From an uncultured Caulobacteraceae bacterium (lineage in GTDB: Bacteria > Pseudomonadota > Alphaproteobacteria > Caulobacterales > TH1-2), in the NCBI GenBank assembly GCA_937967425.1, contig CALBST010000117.1:35078-99077 (forward strand): a DNA stretch of 64,000 bases, in the 5' to 3' direction. The notes under the pieces were generated by a model. That model saw only the letters and a list, made by a program, of their open reading frames with translations. It was not told the DNA's origin and made no database searches. Of the stretch, positions 35,606 to 47,426 are shown one piece after another. The position numbers and the translations under genes were made by a program. How positions within the stretch are numbered: the first letter of the stretch is position 1; each line of letters starts with the position of its first letter.

Positions 35606-36630
35606 ACACCTTCAGAATGAAGTCTGCCGCGCTCGCCCCTATCGCGTTGGTTTTTGCGCTTGGTCTCGCCGGCTGCGGCGCTGGCGAAGCTGAATCCGAA
35701 CAACCCGCGGCCGAGGCTGGCCACGAGGAAGGCGAAGCAGCCCACGAAGAAGGCGAAGCAGCCCACGAAGAAGGCGAAGAAGGTCATGCCGAAGGTGAGG
35801 AAGGCGCCGCTGAGCGCGTCACTATCCCGGTAGAAGCGGCCGAAACGTCAGGCATTGTCGTCGCGACCGCGCGGCCCGGGGCAATCGAGGAAACGCTCAA
35901 CCTGACAGGTCGCATCATGCTCCAGCCCTCGGCGCGCGCTGAAGTGCATGCGCCTTATCCTGGGCCTGTTCGCGCGGTTCTACGCAATGTCGGCGATAGC
36001 GTCAGGCGCGGGGAAACCTTGGCGCGAGTCGAAAGCGCCGAGAGCCTTCAGACTTACGCCGTCGGCACGCCAATCGCGGGCGTGGTGCTCGACCGCCAGA
36101 CCAATATCGGCGATGTGACAAGCGATCAGCCGCTCTTCGTGGTCGGTGATCTTTCGCGCCTGCAAGCCGAACTCAATGTCGCCACACGCGACATCGGCCG
36201 CATTAGCGCCGGGCAACGCGTCTTCATCACCGGTCTCGATGGAGCCACGCGCGTCGAAGCGCAGATCGCGAGCGTGCTGCCAACCGCCGACGCACACAGC
36301 CAAACTCTGATCGCGCGCGCGCCGCTGACGGCCGCGCAAGGCTCGTCGCTGCGTCCCGGCATGGCCGTGCGCGGCGCGGTGGTGACAGCCGCACAACAAG
36401 CAGCGGTCGCAGTGCCGCGTGACGCGGTGCAGACGGTCGAAGGCAGGAGCGTCGTTTTCGTGCGCGTCTCCGCAGACACTTACGAAGCGCGGCCAGTCAC
36501 ACTTGGACGAACCGGTGCAACGCAAGTTGAGATCCTCTCGGGCCTCGCGGCCGGCGAAGCCTACGTCTCCGAAAACGCCTTCTTGGTGAAGGCCGAGATC
36601 GGGAAGGGCTCCGCCTCGCACGACCACTGA
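35602..36630 (+). CDS. czcB: CzcB-type periplasmic adaptor with His/Glu repeats
   Basis: 342-aa membrane-fusion lipoprotein (lipobox LAGC). Residues about 38-70 are a His/Glu-rich repeat region (HEEGEAA units) encoded by 21-bp DNA repeats, a likely Zn2+/Co2+ sponge. The adaptor body follows: GRIMLQPSARAEVHAPYPGPVRAVLRNVGDSVRRGETLARVES, RLQAELNVATRDIGRISAGQ, and a C-terminal DAVQTVEGRSVVFVRV ending SHDH. It joins CzcC to CzcA. Confidence 0.93.
   Translation: MNTFRMKSAALAPIALVFALGLAGCGAGEAESEQPAAEAGHEEGEAAHEEGEAAHEEGEEGHAEGEEGAAERVTIPVEAAETSGIVVATARPGAIEETLNLTGRIMLQPSARAEVHAPYPGPVRAVLRNVGDSVRRGETLARVESAESLQTYAVGTPIAGVVLDRQTNIGDVTSDQPLFVVGDLSRLQAELNVATRDIGRISAGQRVFITGLDGATRVEAQIASVLPTADAHSQTLIARAPLTAAQGSSLRPGMAVRGAVVTAAQQAAVAVPRDAVQTVEGRSVVFVRVSADTYEARPVTLGRTGATQVEILSGLAAGEAYVSENAFLVKAEIGKGSASHDH
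35722..35805 (+). repeat. Four 21-bp tandem units encoding HEEGEAA in czcB
   Basis: Units start at 35722, 35743, 35764 and 35785. The first two differ by one base; the third and fourth are diverged. They encode successive HEEGEAA/HEEGEEG/HAEGEEG heptapeptides. Copy number could vary by slippage and so tune metal-binding capacity. Confidence 0.9.
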
Positions 36631-36667
36631 GACCGCCCCTCTTCAATCCCGACCGGATCCCGCACAC

Positions 36668-39600
36668 ATGATCAGCCGCCTCATCGAACTCGCCGTCAAA
36701 GCCCGCTGGGCCGTCATGGCGATCGTCCTCATCGTCGCCGGCATCGGCGTCTACAACATCATGCGTCTGCCCATCGACGCGGTGCCCGACATCACCAACC
36801 GGCAAGTGCAGATCAACACGGTCGCACCCTCGTTCGGCCCCCTCGATGTCGAGCGCCTCGTTACCTATCCGGTCGAAACGGCAATGTCCGGCATTGTCGG
36901 CCTGCAGAACACGCGTTCGATCTCCCGCAACGGATTCAGTCAGGTCACTGTCGTGTTCAACGACAGTGTCGATATCTACTTCGCCCGCCAGCAAGTGGCT
37001 GAGCGGCTGACGCAAGCGCGCGAGAGTTTGCCCGAAGGCGTTGAGCCGCAGATGGGGCCGATTTCAACCGGCCTTGGCGAAGTCCTGATGTGGACGGTGC
37101 ATTACGCCGATCCCAATGCCGACGGCGCGCGCGTTGAAGCGGGCCAGCCTGGCTGGCAGCCCGATGGCGCCTATCTCACCGTCGAGGGCGAGCGTCTCAC
37201 CGATCCGGTCTCGCAAGCGGGCTATCTGCGCACGATCCAGGATTGGATGATCCGTCCGCAGATGCGCTCGGTTGGCGGCGTGGCCGGCATCGACTCTATC
37301 GGCGGCTATGAAAAGCAATACGTGGTCGAACCCGATGCGGGCGCGCTCTCCGCTTATGGCATTTCCTTTTCCGAACTCGCCGAAGCGCTCGACCGCGCCA
37401 ATCTTTCGGTAGGCGCCAACTTCATTCAGCAGGGCGGTGAATCCTTCCTGGTGCGCGCCGACGCCCGCATCCGCACGCTTGAAGAAATTTCCGAAGCTGT
37501 CGTCGCCACACGCGACGGCGTGCCGATTACCGTGCGCGACGTCGCCAATGTGAGCGTGGGCGGCGATCTGCGCACGGGCGCGGCAACCGAAGGCGGACGC
37601 GAAGTTGTCGTCGGCACGGTCTTGATGCTGACGGGCGGCAATAGCCGCACGGTTGCGGCCGCCGCAGCCGAGCGGCTTCAGCAGATCACGCAGACTTTGC
37701 CGCCAGGCATCGTCGCTGAAGTCGTTTATGATCGCTCCAAGCTTGTGAACGCCACCATCGCCACGGTCGAGCGCAATTTGGCCGAAGGCGCGTTGCTTGT
37801 CGCGGTGGTGCTTTTTCTGCTGCTCGGCAACGTCCGCGCCGCAGTCATCGCCACCCTCATCATCCCGCTCTCGATGCTGATGACGTCGATCGGCATGAAC
37901 TTCTTCGGCGTGTCCGGCAATCTCATGAGCCTGGGCGCGCTCGATTTCGGCCTCATCGTCGATGGGTCCGTAATCATCATCGAGAATTGTCTGAGGCGTT
38001 TGTCGGAAAGACAGCATCACGAAGGCCGCCTACTCACGCTGCAAGAGCGCCTTCACGAAACGATGGAAGCGAGCCGCGAGATGATCAAACCGACCATCTT
38101 TGGTCAGATGATTATCTTCCTCGTCTTCGCGCCCTTGCTCACTTTCTCGGGCGTCGAAGGCAAGATGTTCTCGCCGATGGCGATCACCTTGATGCTGGCC
38201 TTGGCCGCGGCTTTCATCCTGTCGCTGACCTTTGTGCCGGCGATGGTCGCCCTCCTCATTCGCGGCAAAGTCGCCGAAAAGGAAGTCAAGGCGATCGAGA
38301 TCGCGCGCAACCGCTATGAGCCGGGTCTCGATTATTCGCTCCGGAAGCCCAAGACGGTGATCGCCGCGGGCGTGGCGATCTTCGCTCTCGCGGGCGCGCT
38401 CTTCTTCACGCTCGGACGCGAGTTCATTCCCCAACTCGACGAACAGGACATCGCCATTCAGGCGGTGCGCATCCCGTCAACTTCGCTGCAGCAATCGACC
38501 GCCATGCAGGCGCGCGTCGAACAGATCATCTCCGAGTTTCCGGAAGTCGCTTTCGTGTTCTCGAAAACCGGCACCGCGGAAGTGGCGTCAGACCCGATGC
38601 CGGTCAACATCTCGGACTCGTTCGTGATCTTGAGGCCGCGCTCGGAATGGCTAAACCCGAACGAGCCGAAGGCTGAACTGATCGCGCGCATGGAAGCCCG
38701 TCTCTCGCAGCTGATCGGCAATTCCTATGAATTCACGCAGCCGATCCAGATGCGCTTCAACGAACTCATCGCGGGCGTCCGCGGCGATGTCGCGATCAAG
38801 ATCTATGGTGAAGACCTGACCGAGATGAGCGCGGCTGCCGGGAGCATTGCTAGCGTACTGCAGTCGATTGATGGCGCCGCCGACGTCAAAGTCGAACAGA
38901 CGGGTGGCTTCCCGACGCTCGATGTTCGTTTCGACCGTGACGCCATCGCCCGCTATGGGCTCTCATTGCAGGACGTCACCGACACCGTGGCGACGGCGAT
39001 GGGCGGACGCGAAGCAGGGCTCGTCTTTGAAGGCGATCGCCGCTTCGACGTGGTGGTGCGATTGCCGGAAGCCGTGCGCGACGACCTCGACGCCGTCGGG
39101 GCATTGCCTGTGATGCTGCCGGAAACCGAGAACGGACCGCGCGCCTCCATTCCATTGCGCGAAGTTGCGACCTTCACCTTCTCGGAGGGCCTCAATCAGG
39201 TCAGCCGCGAAAACGGCAGCCGCCGCGTCGTCGTGCAAGCAAACGTGCGCGGGCGCGACTTAGGCTCTTTCGTCACGGAAGCGCAGCGGCGGGTCAGCGA
39301 GGTGTCGCTTCCGACTGGAGCGTATCTGGTCTGGGGCGGCCAGTTCGAGAACCTGCAATCGGCATCTCAGCGTATGTCGCTGATCGTGCCGGCGTGCTTT
39401 GTCTTGATCTTCGGCATCCTCTACATGGCGCTTGGAACCTTCCGCGCGGCCGGCGCTGTGTTCACCGCCGTGCCGCTGGCGCTCGCGGGAGGCGTGTTCA
39501 CGCTTGTTTTGACCGGCATGCCGTTCTCGATCTCGGCCGCGGTTGGCTTCATCTGTCTTGCCGGTGTCGCGGTGCTCAATGGCCTCGTCGTCATGACGAG

Positions 39601-39925
39601 CATCAACAGCCGCCTCGACCTCGGCATGCCTGTCGACGAGGCCATCCGCGAAGGCATGATCGAGAAGTTCCGCGCCGTGTTGATGACCGGCATTGTGCCG
39701 GCCATCGGCTTTGTGCCGATGGCGATCGCGCACGGCACCGGCGCTGAAGTGCAAAAGCCTCTGGCCACCGTCGTCATCGGCGGCCTCATCACCGCAACGC
39801 TGCTCACGCTCTTTGTGCTGCCCGCGATCTGCCGGCTGATGCTGAAGAGCGGCCACCAATTGCGCGAAGGCGAGATGCCGACCGCCTATTCAGGCGGCGG
39901 CGCAGCTCCGGCGCAAGCCGAATGA
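36668..39925 (+). CDS. czcA: CzcA-type heavy-metal RND efflux pump
   Basis: 1085 aa. Begins MISRLIELAVKARWAVMAIVLIVAGIGVYNIMRLPIDAVPDITNRQVQINT, with TRSISRNGFSQVTVVFNDSVDIYFARQQV, which defines the CzcA/CnrA branch rather than CusA. The helix-4 segment LGALDFGLIVDGSVIIIENCLRRL carries the conserved DFG-x3-DG-x6-EN proton-relay acidic residues. It exports Co2+, Zn2+ or Cd2+ (or Ni2+) from periplasm to outside. A short gap separates it from czcB; the stop overlaps the next gene. Confidence 0.96.
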   Translation: MISRLIELAVKARWAVMAIVLIVAGIGVYNIMRLPIDAVPDITNRQVQINTVAPSFGPLDVERLVTYPVETAMSGIVGLQNTRSISRNGFSQVTVVFNDSVDIYFARQQVAERLTQARESLPEGVEPQMGPISTGLGEVLMWTVHYADPNADGARVEAGQPGWQPDGAYLTVEGERLTDPVSQAGYLRTIQDWMIRPQMRSVGGVAGIDSIGGYEKQYVVEPDAGALSAYGISFSELAEALDRANLSVGANFIQQGGESFLVRADARIRTLEEISEAVVATRDGVPITVRDVANVSVGGDLRTGAATEGGREVVVGTVLMLTGGNSRTVAAAAAERLQQITQTLPPGIVAEVVYDRSKLVNATIATVERNLAEGALLVAVVLFLLLGNVRAAVIATLIIPLSMLMTSIGMNFFGVSGNLMSLGALDFGLIVDGSVIIIENCLRRLSERQHHEGRLLTLQERLHETMEASREMIKPTIFGQMIIFLVFAPLLTFSGVEGKMFSPMAITLMLALAAAFILSLTFVPAMVALLIRGKVAEKEVKAIEIARNRYEPGLDYSLRKPKTVIAAGVAIFALAGALFFTLGREFIPQLDEQDIAIQAVRIPSTSLQQSTAMQARVEQIISEFPEVAFVFSKTGTAEVASDPMPVNISDSFVILRPRSEWLNPNEPKAELIARMEARLSQLIGNSYEFTQPIQMRFNELIAGVRGDVAIKIYGEDLTEMSAAAGSIASVLQSIDGAADVKVEQTGGFPTLDVRFDRDAIARYGLSLQDVTDTVATAMGGREAGLVFEGDRRFDVVVRLPEAVRDDLDAVGALPVMLPETENGPRASIPLREVATFTFSEGLNQVSRENGSRRVVVQANVRGRDLGSFVTEAQRRVSEVSLPTGAYLVWGGQFENLQSASQRMSLIVPACFVLIFGILYMALGTFRAAGAVFTAVPLALAGGVFTLVLTGMPFSISAAVGFICLAGVAVLNGLVVMTSINSRLDLGMPVDEAIREGMIEKFRAVLMTGIVPAIGFVPMAIAHGTGAEVQKPLATVVIGGLITATLLTLFVLPAICRLMLKSGHQLREGEMPTAYSGGGAAPAQAE

Positions 39926-40338
39926 ACCGGCTCTCGCCGCTTTTCGCCGCGTTGGCGGTTGCGCTTCTCAGCGCGGCCGCAGAGCCGGCGGCGGCGTCCG
40001 GGGCCGGCCATTGCGGCGGCTTTGTCCGTCAGATCGGGCGCGGCGAAGTCGAACTCGCCGTGCGCGCGCAGCGCATCGAGGTGCGCCTCCACGATGAGTC
40101 GGGCGCGCCGCTTGATGCGACGGCGAGCGCGTCCTTCGCCTCCGCGCGCGGCGTCGAAGCCATCACGCTCTCGCGCGCGGCGCCAGGATTGATGATCGGC
40201 GAAACGTCCAGCGCGATCACGGCGCGCTCGATCATGCTGCGTGTCGCCTTCAATGACGGCGTTGTCGGCGCCGCGCGTTTTCCGGTGCGCCGCGCGACGT
40301 GCGCGGCGCCCTCCGCGACCCCTCGTTTGGAAAGGTAG
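39922..40338 (+). CDS. Small periplasmic protein following czcA
   Basis: 138 aa with a signal peptide (MNRLSPLFAALAVALLSAAAEPAAA) and a beta-rich mature domain with two widely spaced cysteines (HCGG...ATCAAP). The ATG overlaps the czcA stop. I do not recognise the family; FixH- or CopC-like immunoglobulin folds would have this size. Its position implies a periplasmic helper of the efflux system. Confidence 0.6.
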   Translation: MNRLSPLFAALAVALLSAAAEPAAASGAGHCGGFVRQIGRGEVELAVRAQRIEVRLHDESGAPLDATASASFASARGVEAITLSRAAPGLMIGETSSAITARSIMLRVAFNDGVVGAARFPVRRATCAAPSATPRLER

Positions 40339-40346
40339 GTTACCCC

Positions 40347-40877
40347 ATGTCGTTGCAATCCCTTCGCGATGCACTTCCCGCCTACGCGGCCGATCAAAAG
40401 CACAATCTGATCACGCTGAGCGAAGAGCAGCTCTTGAGCGAACAGCAGAAATGGGGCTGCTTTCTCGCCTGCGCTTACGCCACCGGCCAAGCACGCCTAA
40501 TCGCCGCGCTCGAAAGCGAGGCGTCCGCCCGGCTGACGCCCGCCGCGCGCAATGCCGCCAAGTCCGCCGCAACCATCATGGCGATGAACACGGTCTATTA
40601 TTCGGCGGTCAATCAGCTCAACAATCACGATTATCGCGGCCAACAGCCCGGCCTCGCCATGACGGCGCTCTCGCAGAAAGACGTCGACAAGATCGACTTC
40701 GAACTCTGGGCGCTTGCTGTTTCCGCCGTGCGTCAATGCGGTGTTTGTCTCAATGTCCATGAAGCCGAGCTGCACAAGCGCAACGTAACGCTTGAGCGCG
40801 TCCAAGCTGCGTTGCGGATCGCCGCCGTCATAAGCGCGGTCGCCGCCGTCATCGCCATCGAGAGCGCTGCGCCATGA
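40347..40877 (+). CDS. AhpD-like carboxymuconolactone/peroxidase family protein
   Basis: 176 aa with an all-helical fold. The motif CGVCLNVHEAELHKRNVT near residue 133 is the CxxC-x3-H of AhpD alkylhydroperoxidases. AAAT..AMNTVYYSAVNQL is also family-like. The start at 40347 follows AAAGGTAGGT. It probably reduces peroxides with an unidentified dihydrolipoamide-like donor, plausible protection from metal-driven oxidative stress. Its stop overlaps the DsbA-like start (ATGA). Confidence 0.85.
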   Translation: MSLQSLRDALPAYAADQKHNLITLSEEQLLSEQQKWGCFLACAYATGQARLIAALESEASARLTPAARNAAKSAATIMAMNTVYYSAVNQLNNHDYRGQQPGLAMTALSQKDVDKIDFELWALAVSAVRQCGVCLNVHEAELHKRNVTLERVQAALRIAAVISAVAAVIAIESAAP

Positions 40878-41494
40878 CGCCTCATCGCCGCCGCTTCCTC
40901 ATCACAGCCGCCGCCGCGACAAGCGCGCCGGCTTGGGCCTACGCGCAATCATCGGACGACATGACCATTGGGTCGGCGTCAGCGCCGCTCCACCTCACCG
41001 AATACGCCTCGATGACGTGCCCTCATTGCGCGCAATTTCATCTCGCCAACTGGACGGCTCTGAAGGCGCGCTACATCGATACGGGCCGCGTTCGTTTCAC
41101 CTTACGCGAGATGGCGACCCCGCCGCCTGCCGTCGCCCTGGCGATGTTTCAGTTGGCGCGCTGCGAGCGCGCGAGCCCAGACGAATATCTCCGCCGGGTC
41201 GGAATTCTGTTTGAGCGCCAGAGCGCGATATTAGGCGCAGGCACGCTTGGCGGCGTACGCGACGCGTTGCTCGCGGCCGGCGGCGAATGGGGATTGTCGC
41301 AAGCGCAGATCCTCGCCTGCTTCAACGACCCAGAAGGCGTCCAGCGCATTCAACGCAGCATCGAAGGGGCCATGGCGCTGGGCGTCAGCCACACGCCTTC
41401 GTTCCTGTTCGACGGCGTGCTCGATGAGGATCACGCTTTCCAGACACCCGACGGCATGGTGCGCACTCTCGATGCGCGCTTGGCGCGGCTTTAG
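40874..41494 (+). CDS. Tat-exported DsbA-like thiol oxidoreductase
   Basis: 206 aa. N-terminus MTPHRRRFLITAAAATSAPAWAYA is a twin-arginine-type signal. The thioredoxin fold has CPHC (YASMTCPHCAQFH) and the cis-Pro loop SHTPSFLFDG. It likely introduces or reshuffles disulfides in the periplasm. It is placed between the AhpD and P-type ATPase genes, and a DsbB-DsbA pair follows 5 kb downstream. Confidence 0.88.
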   Translation: MTPHRRRFLITAAAATSAPAWAYAQSSDDMTIGSASAPLHLTEYASMTCPHCAQFHLANWTALKARYIDTGRVRFTLREMATPPPAVALAMFQLARCERASPDEYLRRVGILFERQSAILGAGTLGGVRDALLAAGGEWGLSQAQILACFNDPEGVQRIQRSIEGAMALGVSHTPSFLFDGVLDEDHAFQTPDGMVRTLDARLARL

Positions 41495-41515
41495 GCGCGG
41501 GGGCGGGCGCAAATC

Positions 41516-43935
<2,420 letters not shown>

Positions 43936-43939
<4 letters not shown>

Positions 43940-44571
43940 GCGCATCCTCTCATGCAAGGCGGCGCGGCCGCGTCACTTTCCCGGCCCCCCCGGGCGCGGC
44001 CGCGATAACCGTTACGGTGTTAGCATTGGCCGGCTGCGTCGGCGCTGGCGTGGCCGCGCAAGCATTTGCGACAGCGCCCGCGCCCATGAAAGCCACGACC
44101 TACACCTTGCCGCCGCCGGCGCCGGACCTCGTGAATCCAACCGGTCATTCGCTGCGCGGCGAGGACGTCTATGGCGCGGGCGCCTTCGGCGCCTCGCGCG
44201 GCGGCGGCGCGCGCCGCCATCGCGGCGCAGACTATATCGCCGAGCCGGGTGAAGTGGTGCGCGCGCCGATCGCTGGCGTCGTGCAGCGCATCGGCTTCGC
44301 CTATCGCGGCGACGAGCGCTACCGCTACGTTGAACTCACAAGCGAAGACCAAACGCGCGACGTGCGGGTGCTCTATGTCGGGCCCCTGGTTGAACTCGGC
44401 GCCGTCGTGCGTGCAGGCGAACCGATCGGACGCGCGCAGGATCTGAGCCGCCGTTATCCGCGCGGCATCACCAATCATGTGCATGTCGAGATGCGTGAGA
44501 ACGGCGCACTTGCCGATCCAGCCGACGTGCTGCCGGCGGCGTCCGACCAACACGGGGAGATCGATGCATGA
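43936..44571 (+). CDS. M23-family (LytM) peptidoglycan endopeptidase
   Basis: 211 aa with a hydrophobic N-terminal anchor (about 20-47) containing a possible lipobox (LAGC). The LytM zinc site is intact: RRHRGADYIAEPG (HxxxD) and NHVHVEM (HxH). It cleaves peptide crosslinks in peptidoglycan. The ATG overlaps the ATPase stop. The link to metal export might be cell-wall remodelling to fit envelope complexes; this is inference. Confidence 0.88.
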
Positions 44572-44630
44572 GCAGCGTCATCCCGCAAAATTTTTCAACA
44601 CAGGTGCTGGGTCAACCAAGGAGGACATAC

Positions 44631-44984
44631 ATGAAACGACTCATTCTCGCCGCGGCATTGGCGCTCTGCGCAACGCCGGCGCTGGCGCAGGAGACGCACG
44701 GCGACAACGCCGAAGTGCAATCCGTGCCGGCCGACGACGCGGTGCTGACGGCTGCGCCATCGGCGCTGTCGCTGACGTTCGAGCACGCCGTGGTGCTGAC
44801 CCAAGTGCAATTGCACGGACCGGGGCACACCGCCATTCCGGTGACGTTCACCGCGCCGGCCGCGGCGACAGCGAGCTATTCCATTCCGCTGCCGGCGCTG
44901 GGACCGGGCGCCTATGAGGTGCACTGGAACGCCACCGGCGACGGCCACGCCATGGAAGGCACGCTGCACTTCACCATCCAATAA
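44631..44984 (+). CDS. CopC-domain periplasmic protein
   Basis: 117 aa: signal peptide MKRLILAAALALCATPALA, then a CopC/YobA-like beta-sandwich (VQSVPADDAVLTAAPSALSLTFEHAVVLTQVQLHG; GPGAYEVHWNATGDGHAMEGTLHFTI). Start at 44631 has GGAGG upstream. The mature N-terminus starts QETHGD rather than with the Cu2+-ligand His of classical CopC, so Cu affinity may differ. GHAMEGTLHF keeps the family C-terminal histidine motif. Confidence 0.85.
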   Translation: MKRLILAAALALCATPALAQETHGDNAEVQSVPADDAVLTAAPSALSLTFEHAVVLTQVQLHGPGHTAIPVTFTAPAAATASYSIPLPALGPGAYEVHWNATGDGHAMEGTLHFTIQ

Positions 44985-45049
44985 TCGACGGACTGGCGGC
45001 GCTGACGCATGGCGTTGGCGCCGCCGGCTCACCTCACCACGGGGCACAC

Positions 45050-45442
45050 ATGAAAGCAGTCTCGATTTTTCTGGCCGCCCTGCTTGTTGCAGGTTCGGCA
45101 GCCGCGCAAGCGCCGGCGCCGGAGGCCGCTGTCGAATTGATAAGCGGCCACAAAGTCCGCCTTCGCGGCTTTGACCTCGAACGCCGCGCCGATGGGCGCG
45201 CTTACGTCCACGGTTGGGCGCGGCGCGAGACGGGCCGGGCCGGCCTCATCAACGCGCATCTTCATGTCGAGACGTTCGACGCCAATGGCGCGAGCCTCGG
45301 GCTGACCGAAGGCGGCTGGAACGACCCGCTCTCGGTGCGCGACCGCTCTTCAAGTGCGGTCCATGTCGAACTCGCGCCGGACCCGACGGCGCAAATTGTT
45401 CGCGTGCGCATCAGCGTCGAGCCCGGCGCGCGACACGATTAG
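45050..45442 (+). CDS. Secreted protein of unknown function
   Basis: 130 aa with a signal peptide (MKAVSIFLAALLVAGSAAAQ). The mature beta-rich domain has KVRLRGFDLERRADGRAYVHGWARRETGRAGLINAHLHVETFDANGASLG, resembling FxLYD/TMEM-like immunoglobulin folds that decorate metal operons. It is followed 13 bp later by the methyltransferase. No catalytic motif is evident. Confidence 0.6.
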   Translation: MKAVSIFLAALLVAGSAAAQAPAPEAAVELISGHKVRLRGFDLERRADGRAYVHGWARRETGRAGLINAHLHVETFDANGASLGLTEGGWNDPLSVRDRSSSAVHVELAPDPTAQIVRVRISVEPGARHD

Positions 45443-45455
45443 GGGAGCCAATCCA

Positions 45456-46169
45456 GTGAACCAGCCGATCGAGTTGCAGCGCAGCTATTGGAACGAATGG
45501 GACGCATCCCATCGCGAGCAGAGACTGAGCGATGTATCGCTGGATCAGCGCGACGCCGTTTTCCGTTGGCTTTCCAATTTAGGCCGAACCGACTTCAGCA
45601 TCCTGGAGGTCGGCTGCGGCGCGGGCTGGCTTTGTCCCGCGCTCAAACAATTCGGCCAGGTGACCGCAACAGATCTGTCGGATGAAGTTCTGGCGCGGGC
45701 GCGAGGGCGCGTGCCGGATGTGAAGTTTATCGCCGGCGACTTCATGGCGCTCGACTTCGAGGAACAGTTCGACGTTGTCGTCAGTCTTGAAGTGCTCTCC
45801 CATGTCGAAGACCACGACGCCTTTATCGCCAAGCTCAGCGCACTTCTGCATCCCGGTGGATATTTGATGCTGGCGACGCAAAACCGGCCGGTGCTCGAGA
45901 AATTCAACACGGTGGCGCCGCAACAGCCTGGACACCTGCGCCGATGGTTTAACCGCGACGAACTCAAAGCGCTGCTAGCGCCTCATTTCGAGCTTCTCAC
46001 GATCGAGACGCTCACGCCGGCCGCCAATCGAGGCCCGATGCGTTTGATCGCGGGCTTACAGGCAAAGCGCGTGTTGCGCGCCGTGTTCGGGCGCGGCCTG
46101 GAGAAGGCGCTTGCGAAAGCGGGTTTCGGTTGGACGTTGGCGGTGCTTGCACGGAAGCACGAGCCATGA
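45456..46169 (+). CDS. Class I SAM-dependent methyltransferase (paralogue B)
   Basis: 237 aa, GTG start at 45456 with AGGGGAG upstream. Closely related to the 7948-8658 protein along its full length: QPIELQRSYWNEWD, LSDVSLDQRD, ILEVGCGAGWLCPALKQFGQVTATDLSD, SLEVLSHVEDH, LMLATQNRPVLEK. Its stop overlaps the dsbB start. The substrate is unknown. Two copies in one metal region, each beside different envelope genes, suggest a duplicated cargo gene. Confidence 0.8.
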   Translation: MNQPIELQRSYWNEWDASHREQRLSDVSLDQRDAVFRWLSNLGRTDFSILEVGCGAGWLCPALKQFGQVTATDLSDEVLARARGRVPDVKFIAGDFMALDFEEQFDVVVSLEVLSHVEDHDAFIAKLSALLHPGGYLMLATQNRPVLEKFNTVAPQQPGHLRRWFNRDELKALLAPHFELLTIETLTPAANRGPMRLIAGLQAKRVLRAVFGRGLEKALAKAGFGWTLAVLARKHEP

Positions 46170-46627
46170 CGCACCTTGAGACGAACCGACCGGCGAGCGC
46201 GCCCCACGCCGAAGATCGCAGCTCATGGTGGCTGCTGCTCGCAGCCTGGCTGATCGCGCTTTGCGCAAGCCTCGGGGCCTTGTTCATCGGTGAGGTCTTG
46301 GGTCAGGCGCCGTGTTATCTGTGTTGGTTCCAGCGCGCCTTCATGTTTCCGCTCGCCATTATTCTCTTAGTCGCGTGCATCCGCTCCGATGCTGGCGTCT
46401 GGCGTTACGCACTGCCGCTGGCCGCGATCGGCGGGTTGGTCGCGCTCTATCACACCCTCCTCCAAGTCGGCCTCATCCAAGAACCGATCGTTCAGTGCGG
46501 GGCGGGACCATCCTGCTCCAGCGCCGCCATGACGCTCTTCGGATGGCTATCGATTCCAGCTCTTTCACTCGCCGCATTTTCGGCAATCGTCGTTCTCCTC
46601 ATATTTGTTCGCCGGAGGTCATCGTGA
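46166..46627 (+). CDS. dsbB: DsbB-family disulfide oxidase
   Basis: 153 aa with four membrane helices. CYLCWFQR is the first-loop CxxC of DsbB and VQCGAGPSC the second Cys pair. It reoxidises DsbA with quinone. ATG overlaps the methyltransferase stop and its own stop overlaps the next GTG, so the three genes are tightly coupled. It probably serves the DsbA-like protein encoded next. Confidence 0.9.
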   Translation: MTHLETNRPASAPHAEDRSSWWLLLAAWLIALCASLGALFIGEVLGQAPCYLCWFQRAFMFPLAIILLVACIRSDAGVWRYALPLAAIGGLVALYHTLLQVGLIQEPIVQCGAGPSCSSAAMTLFGWLSIPALSLAAFSAIVVLLIFVRRRSS

Positions 46628-47400
46628 ACAGACGCACCATCGTCATTGCCATCGCCGCCGGCGCGCTCGCGCTCTTTGCGCTGGCAGCCTTTTTCTTTCG
46701 AGGCGCCGGCGAAGACGCCACCATTGACTTCGCGCCGCCGCAGGCGCCGATCGCGGCGCCGATTGATGCAGCGCCTGATGCGCCAACCGGCAGCGCCACC
46801 GATACTGGAGCGGCCTCCGCCGATGGCGAAGCCCCAGCAGCAAGCGCGTCAGTGCCCGCTCCAACATGGAACGTCTATGTGCGGCGTCATTCTCCGGTGA
46901 TCGGGCCCGCTAACGCACCCGTGACGATCGTTGAATTCTTTGATCCTTCTTGTGAAGCCTGCCGCGCCTTCCATCCGATCGTGAAGCAGATCATGGCGCA
47001 ATATCCCAACGAGGTACGCTTGGTGCTGCGCTACACGCCCTTGCACGAAGGCTCCGACGAGGCGGTGCGCATTCTGGAAACGGCGCGGCGGCAGAATGTT
47101 TTCGAGCCGGTGCTGGAGGCTTTGTTCGTCGAACAGCCGCAATGGGCTGTTCACGGCAACCCGCAATTGGAAAGGGCTTGGACCGTCGCCGCAGGCGCGG
47201 GTCTTGATGTGACGCAAGCGCGATCGGGAATGATGGCGCCCGCAATCACCACCGTGCTTAGACAAGACATCGCCGATGCGACGGCGCTTGGCGTTAGGGG
47301 AACGCCCACTTTCTTCGTCAACGAAAGGCCACTGCCAAGTTTCGGTCCACAGCAGCTCTACGACCTCGTCCGCGCCGAGGTCGAAGCCGCCCGCCAATAA
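46624..47400 (+). CDS. DsbA-like thiol-disulfide oxidoreductase
   Basis: 258 aa, GTG start at 46624 with GGAGG upstream. An N-terminal anchor (about 6-27) and a Pro/Ala linker (about 35-80) precede a thioredoxin fold with CEAC (FFDPSCEACRAFHP) and the cis-Pro loop RGTPTFFVN. It is the partner of the adjacent DsbB. Membrane tethering and the linker resemble BdbD-type proteins. Repair or making of disulfides in periplasmic metal proteins is the likely role. Confidence 0.9.
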   Translation: MNRRTIVIAIAAGALALFALAAFFFRGAGEDATIDFAPPQAPIAAPIDAAPDAPTGSATDTGAASADGEAPAASASVPAPTWNVYVRRHSPVIGPANAPVTIVEFFDPSCEACRAFHPIVKQIMAQYPNEVRLVLRYTPLHEGSDEAVRILETARRQNVFEPVLEALFVEQPQWAVHGNPQLERAWTVAAGAGLDVTQARSGMMAPAITTVLRQDIADATALGVRGTPTFFVNERPLPSFGPQQLYDLVRAEVEAARQ

Positions 47401-47426
47401 AGAAGTCAGCCGCGCCCGGCGACGGT

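Noticed and set aside
35722..35805. Possible CRISPR-like repeats
   Set aside because: Units are contiguous without spacers and lie in the czcB frame, encoding a His/Glu repeat.
37064..38020. 318-codon minus-strand frame opposite czcA
   Set aside because: Antisense shadow of a clear RND gene; composition is His/Asp/Arg-rich noise.
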